A DNA stretch of 64,000 nt. Source: Actinomycetospora sp. NBRC 106378 (GTDB lineage Bacteria > Actinomycetota > Actinomycetes > Mycobacteriales > Pseudonocardiaceae). The position numbers were made by a program, and so were the translations under genes. The stretch is from the NCBI RefSeq assembly GCF_030269685.1, contig NZ_BSTT01000001.1:62001-126000 (forward strand), read 5' to 3'. Shown one piece after another: positions 8,007 through 17,113 of this stretch. Numbering within the stretch: position 1 is the stretch's first letter; every line of letters begins with the position of its first letter. The notes under the pieces were generated by a model. It saw only the letters and a program-made list of their open reading frames with translations. It had not been told where the DNA came from and did not search any database.

Positions 8007-9557
8007 GTGTCCCCCACCACCACACGGCGGGCCGTCCTGCTCGGGGGCGCCGCCGCGCTCGCCGCCGCGGCGACCAGCAGTCTCACCGTCCCCCGCGCGC
8101 TCGCCGCCCCGGCGTCCGGCGAGGTGTTCACCCTGGGCGTCGCGTCGGGCGACCCGACCCCCGACGGCGTCGTGCTCTGGACACGCCTGGCCCGCGACCC
8201 GCGCGAGCCCGACGGCGGCATGATCGAGGGCGCGGTCGACGTCGACTGGCAGATCGCCGACGACGAGCGCTTCACCCGGGTCCGCGCCGCCGGCCGCGCC
8301 CGCACCGGGCCGCAGGACGGCTACGCCGTGCACGTCGAGCCCCGCGGTCTCCCGGCGGGCGGCACCTTCTTCTACCGGTTCGGCGCACTGGGCCGGATCT
8401 CACCGGTCGGGGTCACCCGCACCGCACCCGCCCGCGGGCTGGCTCCCCTGACGATCGCGTTCGCCTCGTGCGCGATGTACGAGCACGGGTACTTCACCGC
8501 CTACCGGCACCTCGCCGAGGAGCAGCCCGACGTCGTGCTGTTCCTCGGCGACTACATCTACGAGGAGGCGGCGGGGACCTACCGGGCCCCCAGCGGCAAC
8601 CCCCGCAGCTACGAGACGCCCGAGCCGCGCGACCTCGCGGGCTACCGCACCCGGTACGCCTACCACCACGCCGACGCCGACCTGCAGGCCGCCCACGCGG
8701 CCGCGCCCTGGATCAGCGTGTTCGACGACCACGAGGTGTCGAACAACTGGGCCGGCGACGTCCCCGAGACGCCGGACCCCGGGTTCGTCGCCCGGCGCGC
8801 CGCCGCCTTCCGCGCCTGGTACGAGAACATGCCGGTCCGCGCGGCGCAGCGGCCCCGCGGCTCGTCGATCCAGTGCTACCGCCGCCTGAGCTGGGGCGAC
8901 ACCGCGACCTTCCACATGCTCGACACCCGGCAGTACCGCGACGACCAGGCGTGCGGCGACACCTACCCGAGCGACTGCGCGGCGCTGACCGACCCGCGGC
9001 GCACCCTGACCGGCGGCGCGCAGGAACGCTGGCTCGTCGACGGGTTCCACCGGTCCCGCGCGCGCTGGGACGTCCTCGGCCAGCAGGTGTTCTTCTCCGC
9101 GCTCGACCTCGTGCCCGGCCCGCCGCGCGGGTTCAACCCGGACGCCTGGGACGGCTACGCGGCCGAGCGCGACCGGATCGTCGCCGCGTGGCAGCAGGCG
9201 AGGGTGCGCAACGCGGTGGTGCTCTCCGGCGACATCCACACCCAGTACGTGGCCGACGTGAAGGCGCGCTCCGGAGACCCGAGCTCGCCCGTCGTCGGCA
9301 CGGAGCTGGTGTCGAGCTCGATCACCTCGGGCGGCGACGGCGCGGACACGCCGGCCGAGGTCACCGAGGCACTGGCAGAGAACCCGCACATCCGGTTCGG
9401 CTCCGACCGCCGGGGCTACCTCACCGCGCGGTTCGAGGCGGACGTGATGCGCACGGCGGTGCGGGTCGTGGACCGGGTCTCGACGCCGGGTGCCCCGGTG
9501 CGGACGGCGGCGGCCTTCACGGTGGCCGACCGCTCACCGGGCCTGCGCCCCGCCTGA
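8007..9557 (+). CDS. phoD: Tat-exported alkaline phosphatase D family phosphoesterase
   Basis: 516 residues. The N-terminus TTTRRAVLLGGAAALAAAAT is a twin-arginine signal peptide, cleaved near an APA site around residue 35. A PhoD N-terminal beta domain follows, then a metallophosphoesterase core with ASCAMYEHGYFTAY, LGDYIY, FDDHEVSNNW and SGDIHTQY, the metal-ligand motifs of the PhoD family. The enzyme hydrolyses phosphate mono- or diesters outside the cell to scavenge phosphate. GTG 8007 places the Tat motif at residues 7-8; no strong ribosome site precedes it, so the start is the weakest part. A strong hairpin follows the stop. Confidence 0.85.
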   Translation: MSPTTTRRAVLLGGAAALAAAATSSLTVPRALAAPASGEVFTLGVASGDPTPDGVVLWTRLARDPREPDGGMIEGAVDVDWQIADDERFTRVRAAGRARTGPQDGYAVHVEPRGLPAGGTFFYRFGALGRISPVGVTRTAPARGLAPLTIAFASCAMYEHGYFTAYRHLAEEQPDVVLFLGDYIYEEAAGTYRAPSGNPRSYETPEPRDLAGYRTRYAYHHADADLQAAHAAAPWISVFDDHEVSNNWAGDVPETPDPGFVARRAAAFRAWYENMPVRAAQRPRGSSIQCYRRLSWGDTATFHMLDTRQYRDDQACGDTYPSDCAALTDPRRTLTGGAQERWLVDGFHRSRARWDVLGQQVFFSALDLVPGPPRGFNPDAWDGYAAERDRIVAAWQQARVRNAVVLSGDIHTQYVADVKARSGDPSSPVVGTELVSSSITSGGDGADTPAEVTEALAENPHIRFGSDRRGYLTARFEADVMRTAVRVVDRVSTPGAPVRTAAAFTVADRSPGLRPA

Positions 9558-9572
9558 GGGCTACGATGACGA

Positions 9573-9615
9573 GGACGGCGCCGGGCTCGTCCCTCGAGCC
9601 CGGCGCCCTCCTCCT
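9573..9615. terminator. Strong hairpin terminator downstream of phoD
   Basis: 19-bp arms (9573-9591 and 9597-9615) with one mismatch and a 5-base loop TCCCT; the core is GGCGCCGGGCTCG. It sits 16 bases after the phoD stop. Read on the minus strand it could also terminate transcripts started near the iron box at 9691-9709. Confidence 0.75.
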
Positions 9616-9690
9616 GCGCAGCCACCTCGGGCGCCACCACAACACCCTCGCGGCCGGTTCGTGAGCGGATCGTCGTGCTCTCGATCTCGC

Positions 9691-9709
9691 TGAGGTGAGC
9701 CTAGCCTAA
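9691..9709. promoter_or_regulatory. DtxR/IdeR-type iron box with no obvious target gene
   Basis: TGAGGTGAGCCTAGCCTAA matches the 19-bp DtxR/IdeR consensus TWAGGTTAGSCTAACCTWA at 16 positions. It overlaps the stop codon of the WYL regulator (9706-9708). No gene starts downstream on the plus strand before 11983, and on the minus strand only about 120 bases separate it from the terminator hairpin. TAGGCT on the minus strand could be a -10 element within the box, as in IdeR promoters. Confidence 0.6.
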
Positions 9710-10704
9710 CTCGGGCGGGGCGCAACACCCCGGCCCACGGAATCTGCGGCCCGAGCGCACCGCTGCGCCATCCCGAGCAGCGCGGTGCCCAGCTCGGCGG
9801 GCTCCTCGACCTCGAACTCGAACCCCAGCGCGGCGAACACGACGGCGACCCCCTCCACGTCGTCGCCCGCGAGGCGCACCCGACAGGTGCCGTCGCCCAG
9901 GTCCTCGAGCGCGGCCTGGTCGGTCCAGATCCGTGCGCGCACCTCGTCGGCGCCCGCGTGCACCCGCGCCCGGCACCGCACCGGCCGCACGTCGCGGATC
10001 TTGGAGGCCACGTACTCCGCCGGGTCCCCGCCGGGGACGTCCCGCGGCGCGAACCGCGGTCCGGTCGCGAGCCCGTCCGGGGCGACCCGCGGCACGATCC
10101 GGTCGAGCCGCAGCGTCCGCCAGTCGTCGCGGCCGAGGTCGTAGGCGAGCAGGTACCACCGCCGCCCCCAGGCCACGAGGTGGTGCGGCTCGACCCGCCG
10201 TCGGGAACCCGTCCCGTCGTGGGCGGTGTAGTCGAGCTCGAGCACCCGTCGGTCCCGGCAGGCGCCCCCGACGGCGACGAGCGTGGCCGGCTCCACCGAC
10301 GGCAGGGGCCGCACCGGCGCGACCGTCGACACCCCGACCGCACCGACCCGTCGTCGCAACCGCTCCGGCAGGATCCGCTCGAGCTTCACCAGCGCACCGA
10401 CGGCGGTCTCCGAGAGCCCGGCGATCCCCGCCCCGCCCGCGGTCTGCAGGCTCACCGCGACCGCGACGGCCTCCTCGTCGTCGAGCAGCAGCGGCGGCAG
10501 CGCGGCGCCCGCGCCGAGGCGGTAGCCGCCGGCCGGCCCGAGATCCACCTCGACCGGGTAGTCGAGGGCGCGGAGCTTCTCCACGTCCCGCCGGACCGTG
10601 CGCACCGAGATCCCGAGACGCTCCGCGAGCTCCGGCCCGGACCACTCGGGCCGGGTCTGGAGCAGGGAGAGCAGGCGCAGCAGCCGTGCGGAGGTCTCGA
10701 GCAC
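9706..10704 (-). CDS. WYL-domain transcriptional regulator (YafY/PafBC type)
   Basis: 332 residues. An N-terminal DeoR-like winged helix (ELAERLGISVRTVRRDVEKL, about residues 26-45) is followed by a WYL ligand domain (VAWGRRWYLLAYDLGRDDWR, about 180-199) and the C-terminal WCX region. WYL proteins sense nucleic acids or nucleotides, often in DNA-damage or defence control; the ligand here is unknown. The start is GTG 10704. It faces the same way as the lipase upstream, 43 bases away, with no shared function evident. The stop lies in a predicted iron box. Confidence 0.85.
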   Translation of the reverse strand: MLETSARLLRLLSLLQTRPEWSGPELAERLGISVRTVRRDVEKLRALDYPVEVDLGPAGGYRLGAGAALPPLLLDDEEAVAVAVSLQTAGGAGIAGLSETAVGALVKLERILPERLRRRVGAVGVSTVAPVRPLPSVEPATLVAVGGACRDRRVLELDYTAHDGTGSRRRVEPHHLVAWGRRWYLLAYDLGRDDWRTLRLDRIVPRVAPDGLATGPRFAPRDVPGGDPAEYVASKIRDVRPVRCRARVHAGADEVRARIWTDQAALEDLGDGTCRVRLAGDDVEGVAVVFAALGFEFEVEEPAELGTALLGMAQRCARAADSVGRGVAPRPS

Positions 10705-10747
10705 CCGGTGATCGTGCCGGACGAGGCGGTCGGGAACCGACCGCCTC

Positions 10748-11905
10748 TCAGCAGGTGCTCGGCGTGGCCCGCCCCGCGAACCGCGCCTCGAGGAACGCGA
10801 GCGCCGGCGGGAACCCGGCCACCGCGCCGGCCACGTGGGTCGGCACCGGCAACGGCAGGAACTGCACCGAGGCCCCCTGCGCGCACCAGTTCCGCACCAT
10901 CGTCGCGTCCTGACCGAACGGCACGATGTCGTCGGCGATCGAGTGGACGACGAGGACGGGCACGCGCGGCGCGATCGTGCCGATGCGCTGCTGCTCGACC
11001 CGGGTGCGGAAGGGCTCGCGGGCGAGGATCTGCGCGAGGGTGCTGCCGTCGGCGGTCAGGGTCTCCGATCGCAGCCCGGGATAGCGCGGGACGGTGTCGC
11101 CGACGCACTGCTCGCGCGTCTCGGCGAGGAACCGCCTGCCCGCGGCGTTGAGCTGATCGGGCACCCGCAGGTCGGGGTAGGCGGCGTCGAACCCGTTGAG
11201 CGCGTAGCCGACGAGACCGGCGGCGGGCTTGCCGTCGAGGTAGGTCCCGGTCGCGGCGAGATCGGCCGGGACGGCCCCCGCGTAGGCCCCGACCAGGGTG
11301 CGCTGCACGTCCGGCGCGTAGGACGGCGCGAGCTCGGCCGCCGACGCCGAGGCGCCCCCGCCCTGCGAGTAGCCCGCGATGGCGGTCGGCGCGTCGGGAC
11401 GGACACTGCCGAGCTCCTTCGCGGCCCGCGCGGCGTCGAGGACGGCGTGGCCCTGCGCGAGCCGGTTGACGTAGGTGTGGGTGCCCGGCGTGCCGAGCCC
11501 CTGGTAGTCGGTGACGGCGACGGTGTATCCGCGGGCCAGGAGGCTGCCGACGAAGGCCGCCTCGTACTCGGTGCCCGCGGCGAACTGTCGCGACGGCGCG
11601 CAGCGGTCGGCGATGCCCTGGGTGCCGACCGCGTAGCTGATCAGCCGGCCGTTGGCCGGGGCGAGCGGCCGCAGCACGATGCCGCTGACCGCGATCGCGC
11701 GCCCGTCGGTGTCGGTGCTGCGGTAGAGCACCCGGGTGCCGCGGGCGGGCACCGTCGGGGTCGCGACGGGCTCCGCGCGGATGACGTCGCCGTTCTGCCC
11801 CGGCAGGCCGGCCGGCGGGTCGTAGCCGGCGGGATCGGCCGCATGGGCGAACCCGATCGGCATCAGGAGCACAGCCGTGACCACCGTCACCAGCATTCGG
11901 AGCAC
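10748..11905 (-). CDS. Secreted triacylglycerol lipase (LIP family)
   Basis: 385 residues with a Sec signal peptide (MLRMLVTVVTAVLLMPIGFA, cleavage after AHA near residue 22). The alpha/beta-hydrolase core has nucleophile elbow GYSQGG (about residue 166), a likely acid in HSIADDIVPFG and His in PTHVAG. This is the layout of secretory lipases of the LIP family, which hydrolyse acylglycerols outside the cell. The start is GTG 11905: TAGGGT (11914-11919, minus strand) is 8 bases upstream and no Shine-Dalgarno is present, so a leaderless transcript is likely. Confidence 0.85.
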   Translation of the reverse strand: MLRMLVTVVTAVLLMPIGFAHAADPAGYDPPAGLPGQNGDVIRAEPVATPTVPARGTRVLYRSTDTDGRAIAVSGIVLRPLAPANGRLISYAVGTQGIADRCAPSRQFAAGTEYEAAFVGSLLARGYTVAVTDYQGLGTPGTHTYVNRLAQGHAVLDAARAAKELGSVRPDAPTAIAGYSQGGGASASAAELAPSYAPDVQRTLVGAYAGAVPADLAATGTYLDGKPAAGLVGYALNGFDAAYPDLRVPDQLNAAGRRFLAETREQCVGDTVPRYPGLRSETLTADGSTLAQILAREPFRTRVEQQRIGTIAPRVPVLVVHSIADDIVPFGQDATMVRNWCAQGASVQFLPLPVPTHVAGAVAGFPPALAFLEARFAGRATPSTC

Positions 11906-11982
11906 GATCGGGGACCCTAGAGGCCGATCGTGACGGCGCGTACACCGGGCGTGGTTACTCCGTGCCCGTACGATTCGCGCTG

Positions 11983-12219
11983 ATGGCCAGGCCCGTGAAG
12001 ACCCCGCCCACGCCCCGCTACCGCTTCGAGCGCGAGTCGCGCTACCTCGTGACGGTGATCGCCGACGACGGCGAGCGCCTCGAGCACCGCCTCGACGCCT
12101 ACCAGGGCTGGCTCGCCGGCCCCGACGGCATCCGGCACCGCTTCGGGGCCGCGCGCCGCGCGCGCACCGAGATCGCCGACCACCGCATCGCGGCGATGGT
12201 CGGCCCGCTGTCCGGCTGA
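11983..12219 (+). CDS. Small hypothetical protein
   Basis: 78 residues, MARPVKTPPTPRYRFERESR at the N-terminus, basic and soluble, with a predicted beta/alpha content and no motif I recognise. The start is ATG 11983 because TACGAT ends 8 bases before it (leaderless arrangement); an in-frame GTG at 11962 lies upstream of that hexamer. It is divergent from the secreted lipase, with only 77 bases between starts, and is followed by a terminator hairpin. It is probably a monocistronic gene. Confidence 0.65.
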   Translation: MARPVKTPPTPRYRFERESRYLVTVIADDGERLEHRLDAYQGWLAGPDGIRHRFGAARRARTEIADHRIAAMVGPLSG

Positions 12220-12236
12220 AGGCCGGCAGGTCGCGA

Positions 12237-12271
12237 GAGCACGCCCGGACCCTGCCCGGTCGGGCGTGCTC
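12237..12271. terminator. Hairpin terminator
   Basis: GAGCACGCCCGGACC (12237-12251) pairs with GGTCGGGCGTGCTC (12258-12271) with one bulged G. It lies 17 bases after the small hypothetical gene, in the convergent gap before the LuxR-type regulator. Confidence 0.65.
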
Positions 12272-12388
12272 CCGTCGCTCGCGGGCCGGACCCGCGACGT
12301 CTCCTCCGCAGCGATCCGCTCCGGCCGTCCTGCGATGCCGCCGCCTCCGACTCGGCGGTTCGCGGGTCCGGCCGGCCCCGGACCGGGC

Positions 12389-12991
12389 TCAGCTGACGAG
12401 GCCGCAGCGGAAGCCCTGGGCCACCGCCTGGGCGCGGTCCGAGGCGGAGAGCTTGCGGAACAGCCGGCGGGCGTGGGTCTTCACCGTGTCCTCGGACAGG
12501 TAGAGCTCGCGCCCGATCTGGCCGTTGCTCTTGCCCTGGCTCATCCCGCGGAGCACCTGCATCTCGCGCTCGGTGAGGTTGATCCCCGCACCGGGCTCCG
12601 AGGCCTGGCGCTGGGCCGGGAAGACGTCCCCCATCGTCGTGGAGGCGAGGGCGGCGACCAGCTCGGGCCGCGAGGCGTCCCAGCGCAGGTAGCCCCGCGC
12701 CCCGCCCGCGATGGCGGCCGCGATGCTGCCCGCGTCGTCGGGAGCACCGAAGACGATGACGTTCGCCTGGTGGTGGGCCGTCACGAGCCGGCGGGTGGCC
12801 TCCGCGCCCGCACTGACCGCGCGCTGCGTCCCGATGAACACGACGTCGACCGGCTGCCGCGCGTACCGGGCGAGCAGGTCCTCCGGGGTGGCCACGCAGT
12901 CGATGCGCTGCACGCCGGGCACGGCCGACATGACACGGGTCAGACCCTCGCGGACACTGCGCCGGTCGTCGCAGATCAGAACCGTCCTCAT
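12389..12991 (-). CDS. Atypical LuxR/NarL-type response regulator lacking the phosphorylation site
   Basis: 200 residues: a receiver-like domain (1-120) and a LuxR helix-turn-helix (LTEREMQVLRGMSQGKSN onward, about 137-200, with LSEDTVKTHARRLFRKL as recognition helix). The acidic pair near residues 8-9 (CDD) remains. The position of the phosphorylated Asp in strand 3 is Gly (VVFIG), the switch Thr/Ser in strand 4 is Gly (VIVFGAP), and the conserved Lys in strand 5 is Trp (GYLRWD). It therefore probably works without phosphorylation. The start is ATG 12991 with GGAG 5 bases upstream; no sensor kinase is adjacent. It is divergent from aroQ. Confidence 0.85.
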   Translation of the reverse strand: MRTVLICDDRRSVREGLTRVMSAVPGVQRIDCVATPEDLLARYARQPVDVVFIGTQRAVSAGAEATRRLVTAHHQANVIVFGAPDDAGSIAAAIAGGARGYLRWDASRPELVAALASTTMGDVFPAQRQASEPGAGINLTEREMQVLRGMSQGKSNGQIGRELYLSEDTVKTHARRLFRKLSASDRAQAVAQGFRCGLVS

Positions 12992-13131
12992 ACAGACTCC
13001 GTCTCCAGTGTTTGCCTCGTGGCGCGTACCGCCCTCGGTGGGCGCTTTCCTCATATCGGCGTCCCCACCCGGGACCTTGACCCTCGAATCACACCGCTGT
13101 TGTTATCTCCGCGTGATCGTCTGGAGCGTTC

Positions 13132-13590
13132 GTGTCGCAGAATCGTGAAGCGCAAGGTCCGCGTCGGGTACTCCTGCTGCACGGGCCGAACCTGAACCTG
13201 CTCGGGCGACGGGAGCCCGGCATCTACGGGTCCGAGACCCTCGCCGACGTCGACGACCGCGTCCGCGCGCTCGGCACCGAGCTCGGCCTCGACGTGGACG
13301 CCCGGCAGAGCAACCACGAGGGCGTGCTGATCGACGCGATCCACGAGGCGATGACCGGCGTCGCCGGCGTCGTCATCAACCCCGGGGCCTACACCCACAC
13401 CTCGGTGGCGATCCGCGACGCGCTCGCGGCGATCCCGTGCCCGGTCGTCGAGGTGCACATCTCGAACGTGCACACCCGCGAGCCGTTCCGGCACCACTCC
13501 TACGTCTCCCCGGTGGCCACCGCCGTGATCGCCGGGGCGGGCACGCTCGGCTACGACCTCGCGCTGCGGTTCCTCGCCACCCGCAGCTAG
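13132..13590 (+). CDS. aroQ: Type II 3-dehydroquinate dehydratase
   Basis: 152 residues, the normal type II size. It catalyses dehydration of 3-dehydroquinate to 3-dehydroshikimate in the shikimate pathway, as a cytoplasmic dodecamer. Visible signatures are [19 protein letters not shown] (catalytic Tyr in GIYG, about residue 35), the QSNHEG loop, NPGAYTHTS and VEVHISN with the catalytic His. The start is GTG 13132 with TGGAG 5 bases before it. It is not clustered with other shikimate genes here. The stop is 3 bases past the stop of the convergent hydrolase. Confidence 0.95.
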   Translation: MSQNREAQGPRRVLLLHGPNLNLLGRREPGIYGSETLADVDDRVRALGTELGLDVDARQSNHEGVLIDAIHEAMTGVAGVVINPGAYTHTSVAIRDALAAIPCPVVEVHISNVHTREPFRHHSYVSPVATAVIAGAGTLGYDLALRFLATRS

Positions 13591-14456
13591 CGCGACCGGA
13601 GCCGATCGAGCTCCGCGGCGAGCAGGTCGGGGAACTGCAGCGGCACGAAGTGCGTGCCGGGCACCCGGACCAGCCGCGCGTCGGGCACGGCGTCGGCGAG
13701 CGCCACCATGTCCTCGACCGGGGCCATCGTGTCGAACTCCCCCGCCACCACCGTGGTCGGCACGCGGACGCCGTCGACGGGGATCGGCGGCTCCTTCCCC
13801 GCCGCCAGCACCATCTGCGAGAACCACGTCCAGTCGTGGTGGGAGAACTCCCGCGCCACCTCGGCGAGCGTCTGCAGCGGCGGCGGGGCCAACGAGGCGA
13901 GGGGCGTGGCGGCTCCGAGATCCATGCTGCGCGGCAGCAGCGAGATCAGCCCCGCCACCGGCGGCCCCACCAGCCGCAGCGACCAGGCGCTCGCCGTCGA
14001 GATCCCGCGGGTGAGGAACTCCGGCGCCCACGAGGGCCCGCTGCGGAACCCGCCACCCGCGACCCCGCCGAGCACCAGCAGCGACGAGACCCGCTCCGGC
14101 GCGCGGCGCGCCGCCTCGAAGGCCACCGCGACCCCGACCGACCAGCCGACCACCGCCGCCGACGCGATGCCCGCCGCGTCCATGACGGCGAACATGTCGT
14201 CGACGTGGTCGCCGATCGTGATCCGCTCCGGATCGGCGGGCCGTTCCGAGCCACCGAGCCCCCGGTGGTGCCACGTCACGGCACGCGGCGTTCCCGACGA
14301 CGGGTGCCCGTCGCCCCCCAGCCACGGCCAGGCGGCCGGGGAGGCACCGAGCCCGTTCGAGATCACCACGTCGGGCCCGGGGCGCCCGACGCACCCGTTG
14401 TCCCACCAGCGGATCCGGGTGCCGTCGGGGGCGACGACGTCGTCGAGGTGGGGCAT
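13587..14456 (-). CDS. Alpha/beta-fold hydrolase
   Basis: 289 residues with nucleophile elbow GWSVGVA (about residue 105), acid GEFD (about 227) and His in PGTHFVPLQ (about 255), a complete catalytic triad. An oxyanion-loop sequence [11 protein letters not shown] lies near the N-terminus. Substrate unknown; the fold covers esterases, epoxide hydrolases and haloperoxidase-like enzymes. The start is ATG 14456, or GTG two codons earlier; neither has a clear ribosome site. It begins 15 bases after the NDH-2 stop on the same strand, so translation may be coupled to that gene. Confidence 0.8.
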   Translation of the reverse strand: MPHLDDVVAPDGTRIRWWDNGCVGRPGPDVVISNGLGASPAAWPWLGGDGHPSSGTPRAVTWHHRGLGGSERPADPERITIGDHVDDMFAVMDAAGIASAAVVGWSVGVAVAFEAARRAPERVSSLLVLGGVAGGGFRSGPSWAPEFLTRGISTASAWSLRLVGPPVAGLISLLPRSMDLGAATPLASLAPPPLQTLAEVAREFSHHDWTWFSQMVLAAGKEPPIPVDGVRVPTTVVAGEFDTMAPVEDMVALADAVPDARLVRVPGTHFVPLQFPDLLAAELDRLRSR

Positions 14457-14470
14457 CGGCACCGCGGCGA

Positions 14471-15823
14471 TCAGGACGCCCGGGCGCGGATCTCGTCGCG
14501 CGACAGGTAGGACGTGGTGCCCTCGAACTCGTCCACGGTCGCCCGGCGGTCGGCCAGGAACCCGATGCGGATGAAGTCGTCGCCGCCGAACAGGTGCAGG
14601 ATCCAGTTGGCCACGACCCGGGCCCGCGTCCGCATGAGCGGCAACGCGAACAGGTGGTAGCCGCGGGTGACCGCCTGCGCGGGGGCGCCCTTGAGCTCCA
14701 GGTTCAGCGGGTGCGCCACGGCCTGCGAGCCGCCGAGGTCCACCACCAGGCCGAGGTCGTGGTGCTTGTACTGCCTGAGCGGCTCGCCGCGCAGGGACGC
14801 GACGACGTTGTCGGCCGCCGTGCTCGCCATGCGCGTCGCGTGCTGGGCGGTCGGCGGGCAGATCGCGTCGGGGTCGTCCTGGGTCAGGTCGGGCACGGCG
14901 GCCGAGTCGCCCAGGGCGAACACGCCCGGGTGTCCCTCGACCTGCAGGTCGGCCCCGACCTTGAGCCGCCCGCGCACGAGCTCGACGTCGAGGTTCTTCA
15001 CCAGCGGGCTGGAGGTGACGCCGGCGGTCCAGACCAGCGTGCGGCAGGGCACCACCTCGCCGTCGCTGAAGGTGACCGCCTCGTCGGTGACCTCCTTGAT
15101 GCCGGTCTCGAGCTTGATCTCCACCCCGCGACGCCGCAGGATGTCGAGCGCCTGCTCGCCGAGCTTCTTCCCGAGCTCCGGCATCAGCCGCGGCGCGATG
15201 TCGACGAGCGTCCAGCGCACCATCCCGGGATCGAGGCGCGGGAACCGCTTGAGCGCCGCCTCGCACAGCAGCTGGAGGCAGGCCGCGGTCTCGGTGCCGG
15301 CGTAGCCGCCGCCGACCACCACGAAGCGGCAGCGCGCCGCGCGCTCGGCGTCGTCGGTGGCCGCGTTGGCGAGTTCGAGCTGGGCCAGCACGTGGTCGCG
15401 CAGGTAGGCGGCCTGGGCGAGGTTCTTCATCCCCAGGGCGTGCTCCTCGAGGCCCGGGATGTCGAACTGCCGGGTGACGCTGCCCGGCGCGAGCACGAGT
15501 CGGTCGTAGGACAGCTCGACCTCCTCACCGGAGATCTTGCGGACCACGCAGCACTTCCGGTCCAGGTCCACGCCGACGACCGTGCCCGGCAGCCGGTGCG
15601 CCCGCTTCACCGCGCGCGGCAGCGGCACCGTCACCGACTGCGCGGTGATGACGCCCGACGCGACCTGCGGCAGCAGCGGCAGGTAGAGCATGTAGTCGTT
15701 GGGCGCGACCAGGACGACCTCGATCGAGCCGTTCGTGATCTCGGTGCGCAACACCTTCTCCAGGCGTTTCACCGTCTCCAGCCCGGCGAACCCCGCACCC
15801 ACCACGACGATCCGCTCCGCCAT
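14471..15823 (-). CDS. ndh: Type II NADH dehydrogenase (NDH-2)
   Basis: 450 residues. The FAD-binding Rossmann motif is VVVGAGFAGLE (about residue 5) and the NADH-binding motif VVVGGGYAGTE (about 172). ALGDSAAV (about 296) completes the FAD site, and a C-terminal amphipathic stretch serves as membrane anchor. The enzyme passes electrons from NADH to menaquinone without pumping protons. ATG 15823 is chosen because GAGAGG lies 6 bases upstream and the FAD motif follows at once. A second CxxC-type cofactor is not seen. The hydrolase gene follows closely. Confidence 0.92.
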   Translation of the reverse strand: MAERIVVVGAGFAGLETVKRLEKVLRTEITNGSIEVVLVAPNDYMLYLPLLPQVASGVITAQSVTVPLPRAVKRAHRLPGTVVGVDLDRKCCVVRKISGEEVELSYDRLVLAPGSVTRQFDIPGLEEHALGMKNLAQAAYLRDHVLAQLELANAATDDAERAARCRFVVVGGGYAGTETAACLQLLCEAALKRFPRLDPGMVRWTLVDIAPRLMPELGKKLGEQALDILRRRGVEIKLETGIKEVTDEAVTFSDGEVVPCRTLVWTAGVTSSPLVKNLDVELVRGRLKVGADLQVEGHPGVFALGDSAAVPDLTQDDPDAICPPTAQHATRMASTAADNVVASLRGEPLRQYKHHDLGLVVDLGGSQAVAHPLNLELKGAPAQAVTRGYHLFALPLMRTRARVVANWILHLFGGDDFIRIGFLADRRATVDEFEGTTSYLSRDEIRARAS

Positions 15824-15989
15824 CACGCACCTCTCCACCACGTCGTCACGCCGGCAGCGGTGCGCGACGTCGTTCTCCGTGCGGAGATGCCCCCCTCACG
15901 CCCGGCTGACACCTGTGCCGCGGTTCACCGGGCGGTACGGCAGGTACCGGATAGTCTCCCGACTCCCACCGTCGTGCAGGAGGCCCGCC

Positions 15990-17093
15990 GTGAGTGCCGT
16001 GCTGTTCACCGGGTTCCCCGGATTCCTCGGGTCCGCGTTGCTGCCGCGCACGCTGCGCCGTGACCCGGAGGCGCGCGCCGTCGCGCTGGTGCAGCAGCGG
16101 TGGCTGGGCCGGGCCCGGGAGGCGCTCGCCGAGATCGAGCGGGCCGAGCCGTCCCTCGCGGGCCGCACCGACCTCGTCGTCGGGGACATCACGACGGCGG
16201 GTCTCGGCCTCGACCCCGCGGTCACCGAGCGACTCCTCGGAGAGCAGCTCGAGATCTTCCACCTGGCGGCCGTGTACGACCTCTCCGTCGCGCCGGGGAT
16301 CGCCTGGACGGTCAACGTCGACGGCACCCGGCACGTGGTCGACCTGGCGTGGCGCGCCGCCGCGGGCGCCGGGCTGCGCCGGCTCCAGTACGTCTCGACC
16401 TGCTACGTCTCCGGGCGGTACGACGGGCTGTTCTACGAGGACGACCTCGAGCTCGGGCAGCCGTTCGCCAACCACTACGAACACACCAAGCACGAGGCGG
16501 AGCGCGTCGTCGCGAAGGCCCGGGACGCCGGCCTGCCGGTGACGATCTACCGCCCGTCGGTGGTGGTCGGCGACTCCACGACCGGGCGGACGCAGAAGTT
16601 CGACGGCCCCTACTACGTGCTCCAACTGCTGCTGCGCCAGGGCTCGACCGCCCTCATGCCGCTGCCGCGCGGCGCGGACCGGGTGGCGTTCAACCTCGTG
16701 CCGTCGGACTTCGTGGTCGACGGGATCGCGGCCCTCGCCGGGCACGACGCCGCCGTCGGTCGCACCGTCGCCCTGGCCCAGCCCGACCCGCCGACCGTCA
16801 CGGAGATGGCCGAGGCGTTCGCCGCGGCGGGCGGCCGGCGGCTGCGGGCGGTGCCCATGCCCACCGCGCTCGCCGCCTTCTCCATCGACCACGTGCCCGG
16901 CGTGGGACGGCTGTTCCGGGTGCCGTCGTCGACCCTGGACTACCTCACCCACCCGACGCTCTACGACACCGCGGCCACCACCGCGCTGCTCGCCGAGGTC
17001 GGCGTCTCCTGCCCGTCCTTCGCCGACCACGTCGGGCCCATGGTCGAGTTCTTCCGCTCGCACCCGGAGGTGGGCAGCGCGGCGATGGTGTAG
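15990..17093 (+). CDS. SDR-family NAD(P)-binding protein of the thioester-reductase/epimerase group
   Basis: 367 residues. The N-terminal motif GFPGFLG replaces the common TGxxGxxG. An active-site Tyr-Lys pair appears in YEHTKHEAE (about residues 161-169), then YRPSVVVGDS typical of extended SDRs. The closest pattern I recognise is the NAD_binding_4/male-sterility group, which reduces acyl thioesters or acts on bound lipids; there is no carrier-protein domain. The start GTG 15990 has a perfect AGGAGG site 6 bases upstream. It is divergent from ndh and 20 bases ahead of the racemase homologue. Confidence 0.8.
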   Translation: MSAVLFTGFPGFLGSALLPRTLRRDPEARAVALVQQRWLGRAREALAEIERAEPSLAGRTDLVVGDITTAGLGLDPAVTERLLGEQLEIFHLAAVYDLSVAPGIAWTVNVDGTRHVVDLAWRAAAGAGLRRLQYVSTCYVSGRYDGLFYEDDLELGQPFANHYEHTKHEAERVVAKARDAGLPVTIYRPSVVVGDSTTGRTQKFDGPYYVLQLLLRQGSTALMPLPRGADRVAFNLVPSDFVVDGIAALAGHDAAVGRTVALAQPDPPTVTEMAEAFAAAGGRRLRAVPMPTALAAFSIDHVPGVGRLFRVPSSTLDYLTHPTLYDTAATTALLAEVGVSCPSFADHVGPMVEFFRSHPEVGSAAMV

Positions 17094-17113
17094 CGCCCCG
17101 CTACCCTCGGGGC

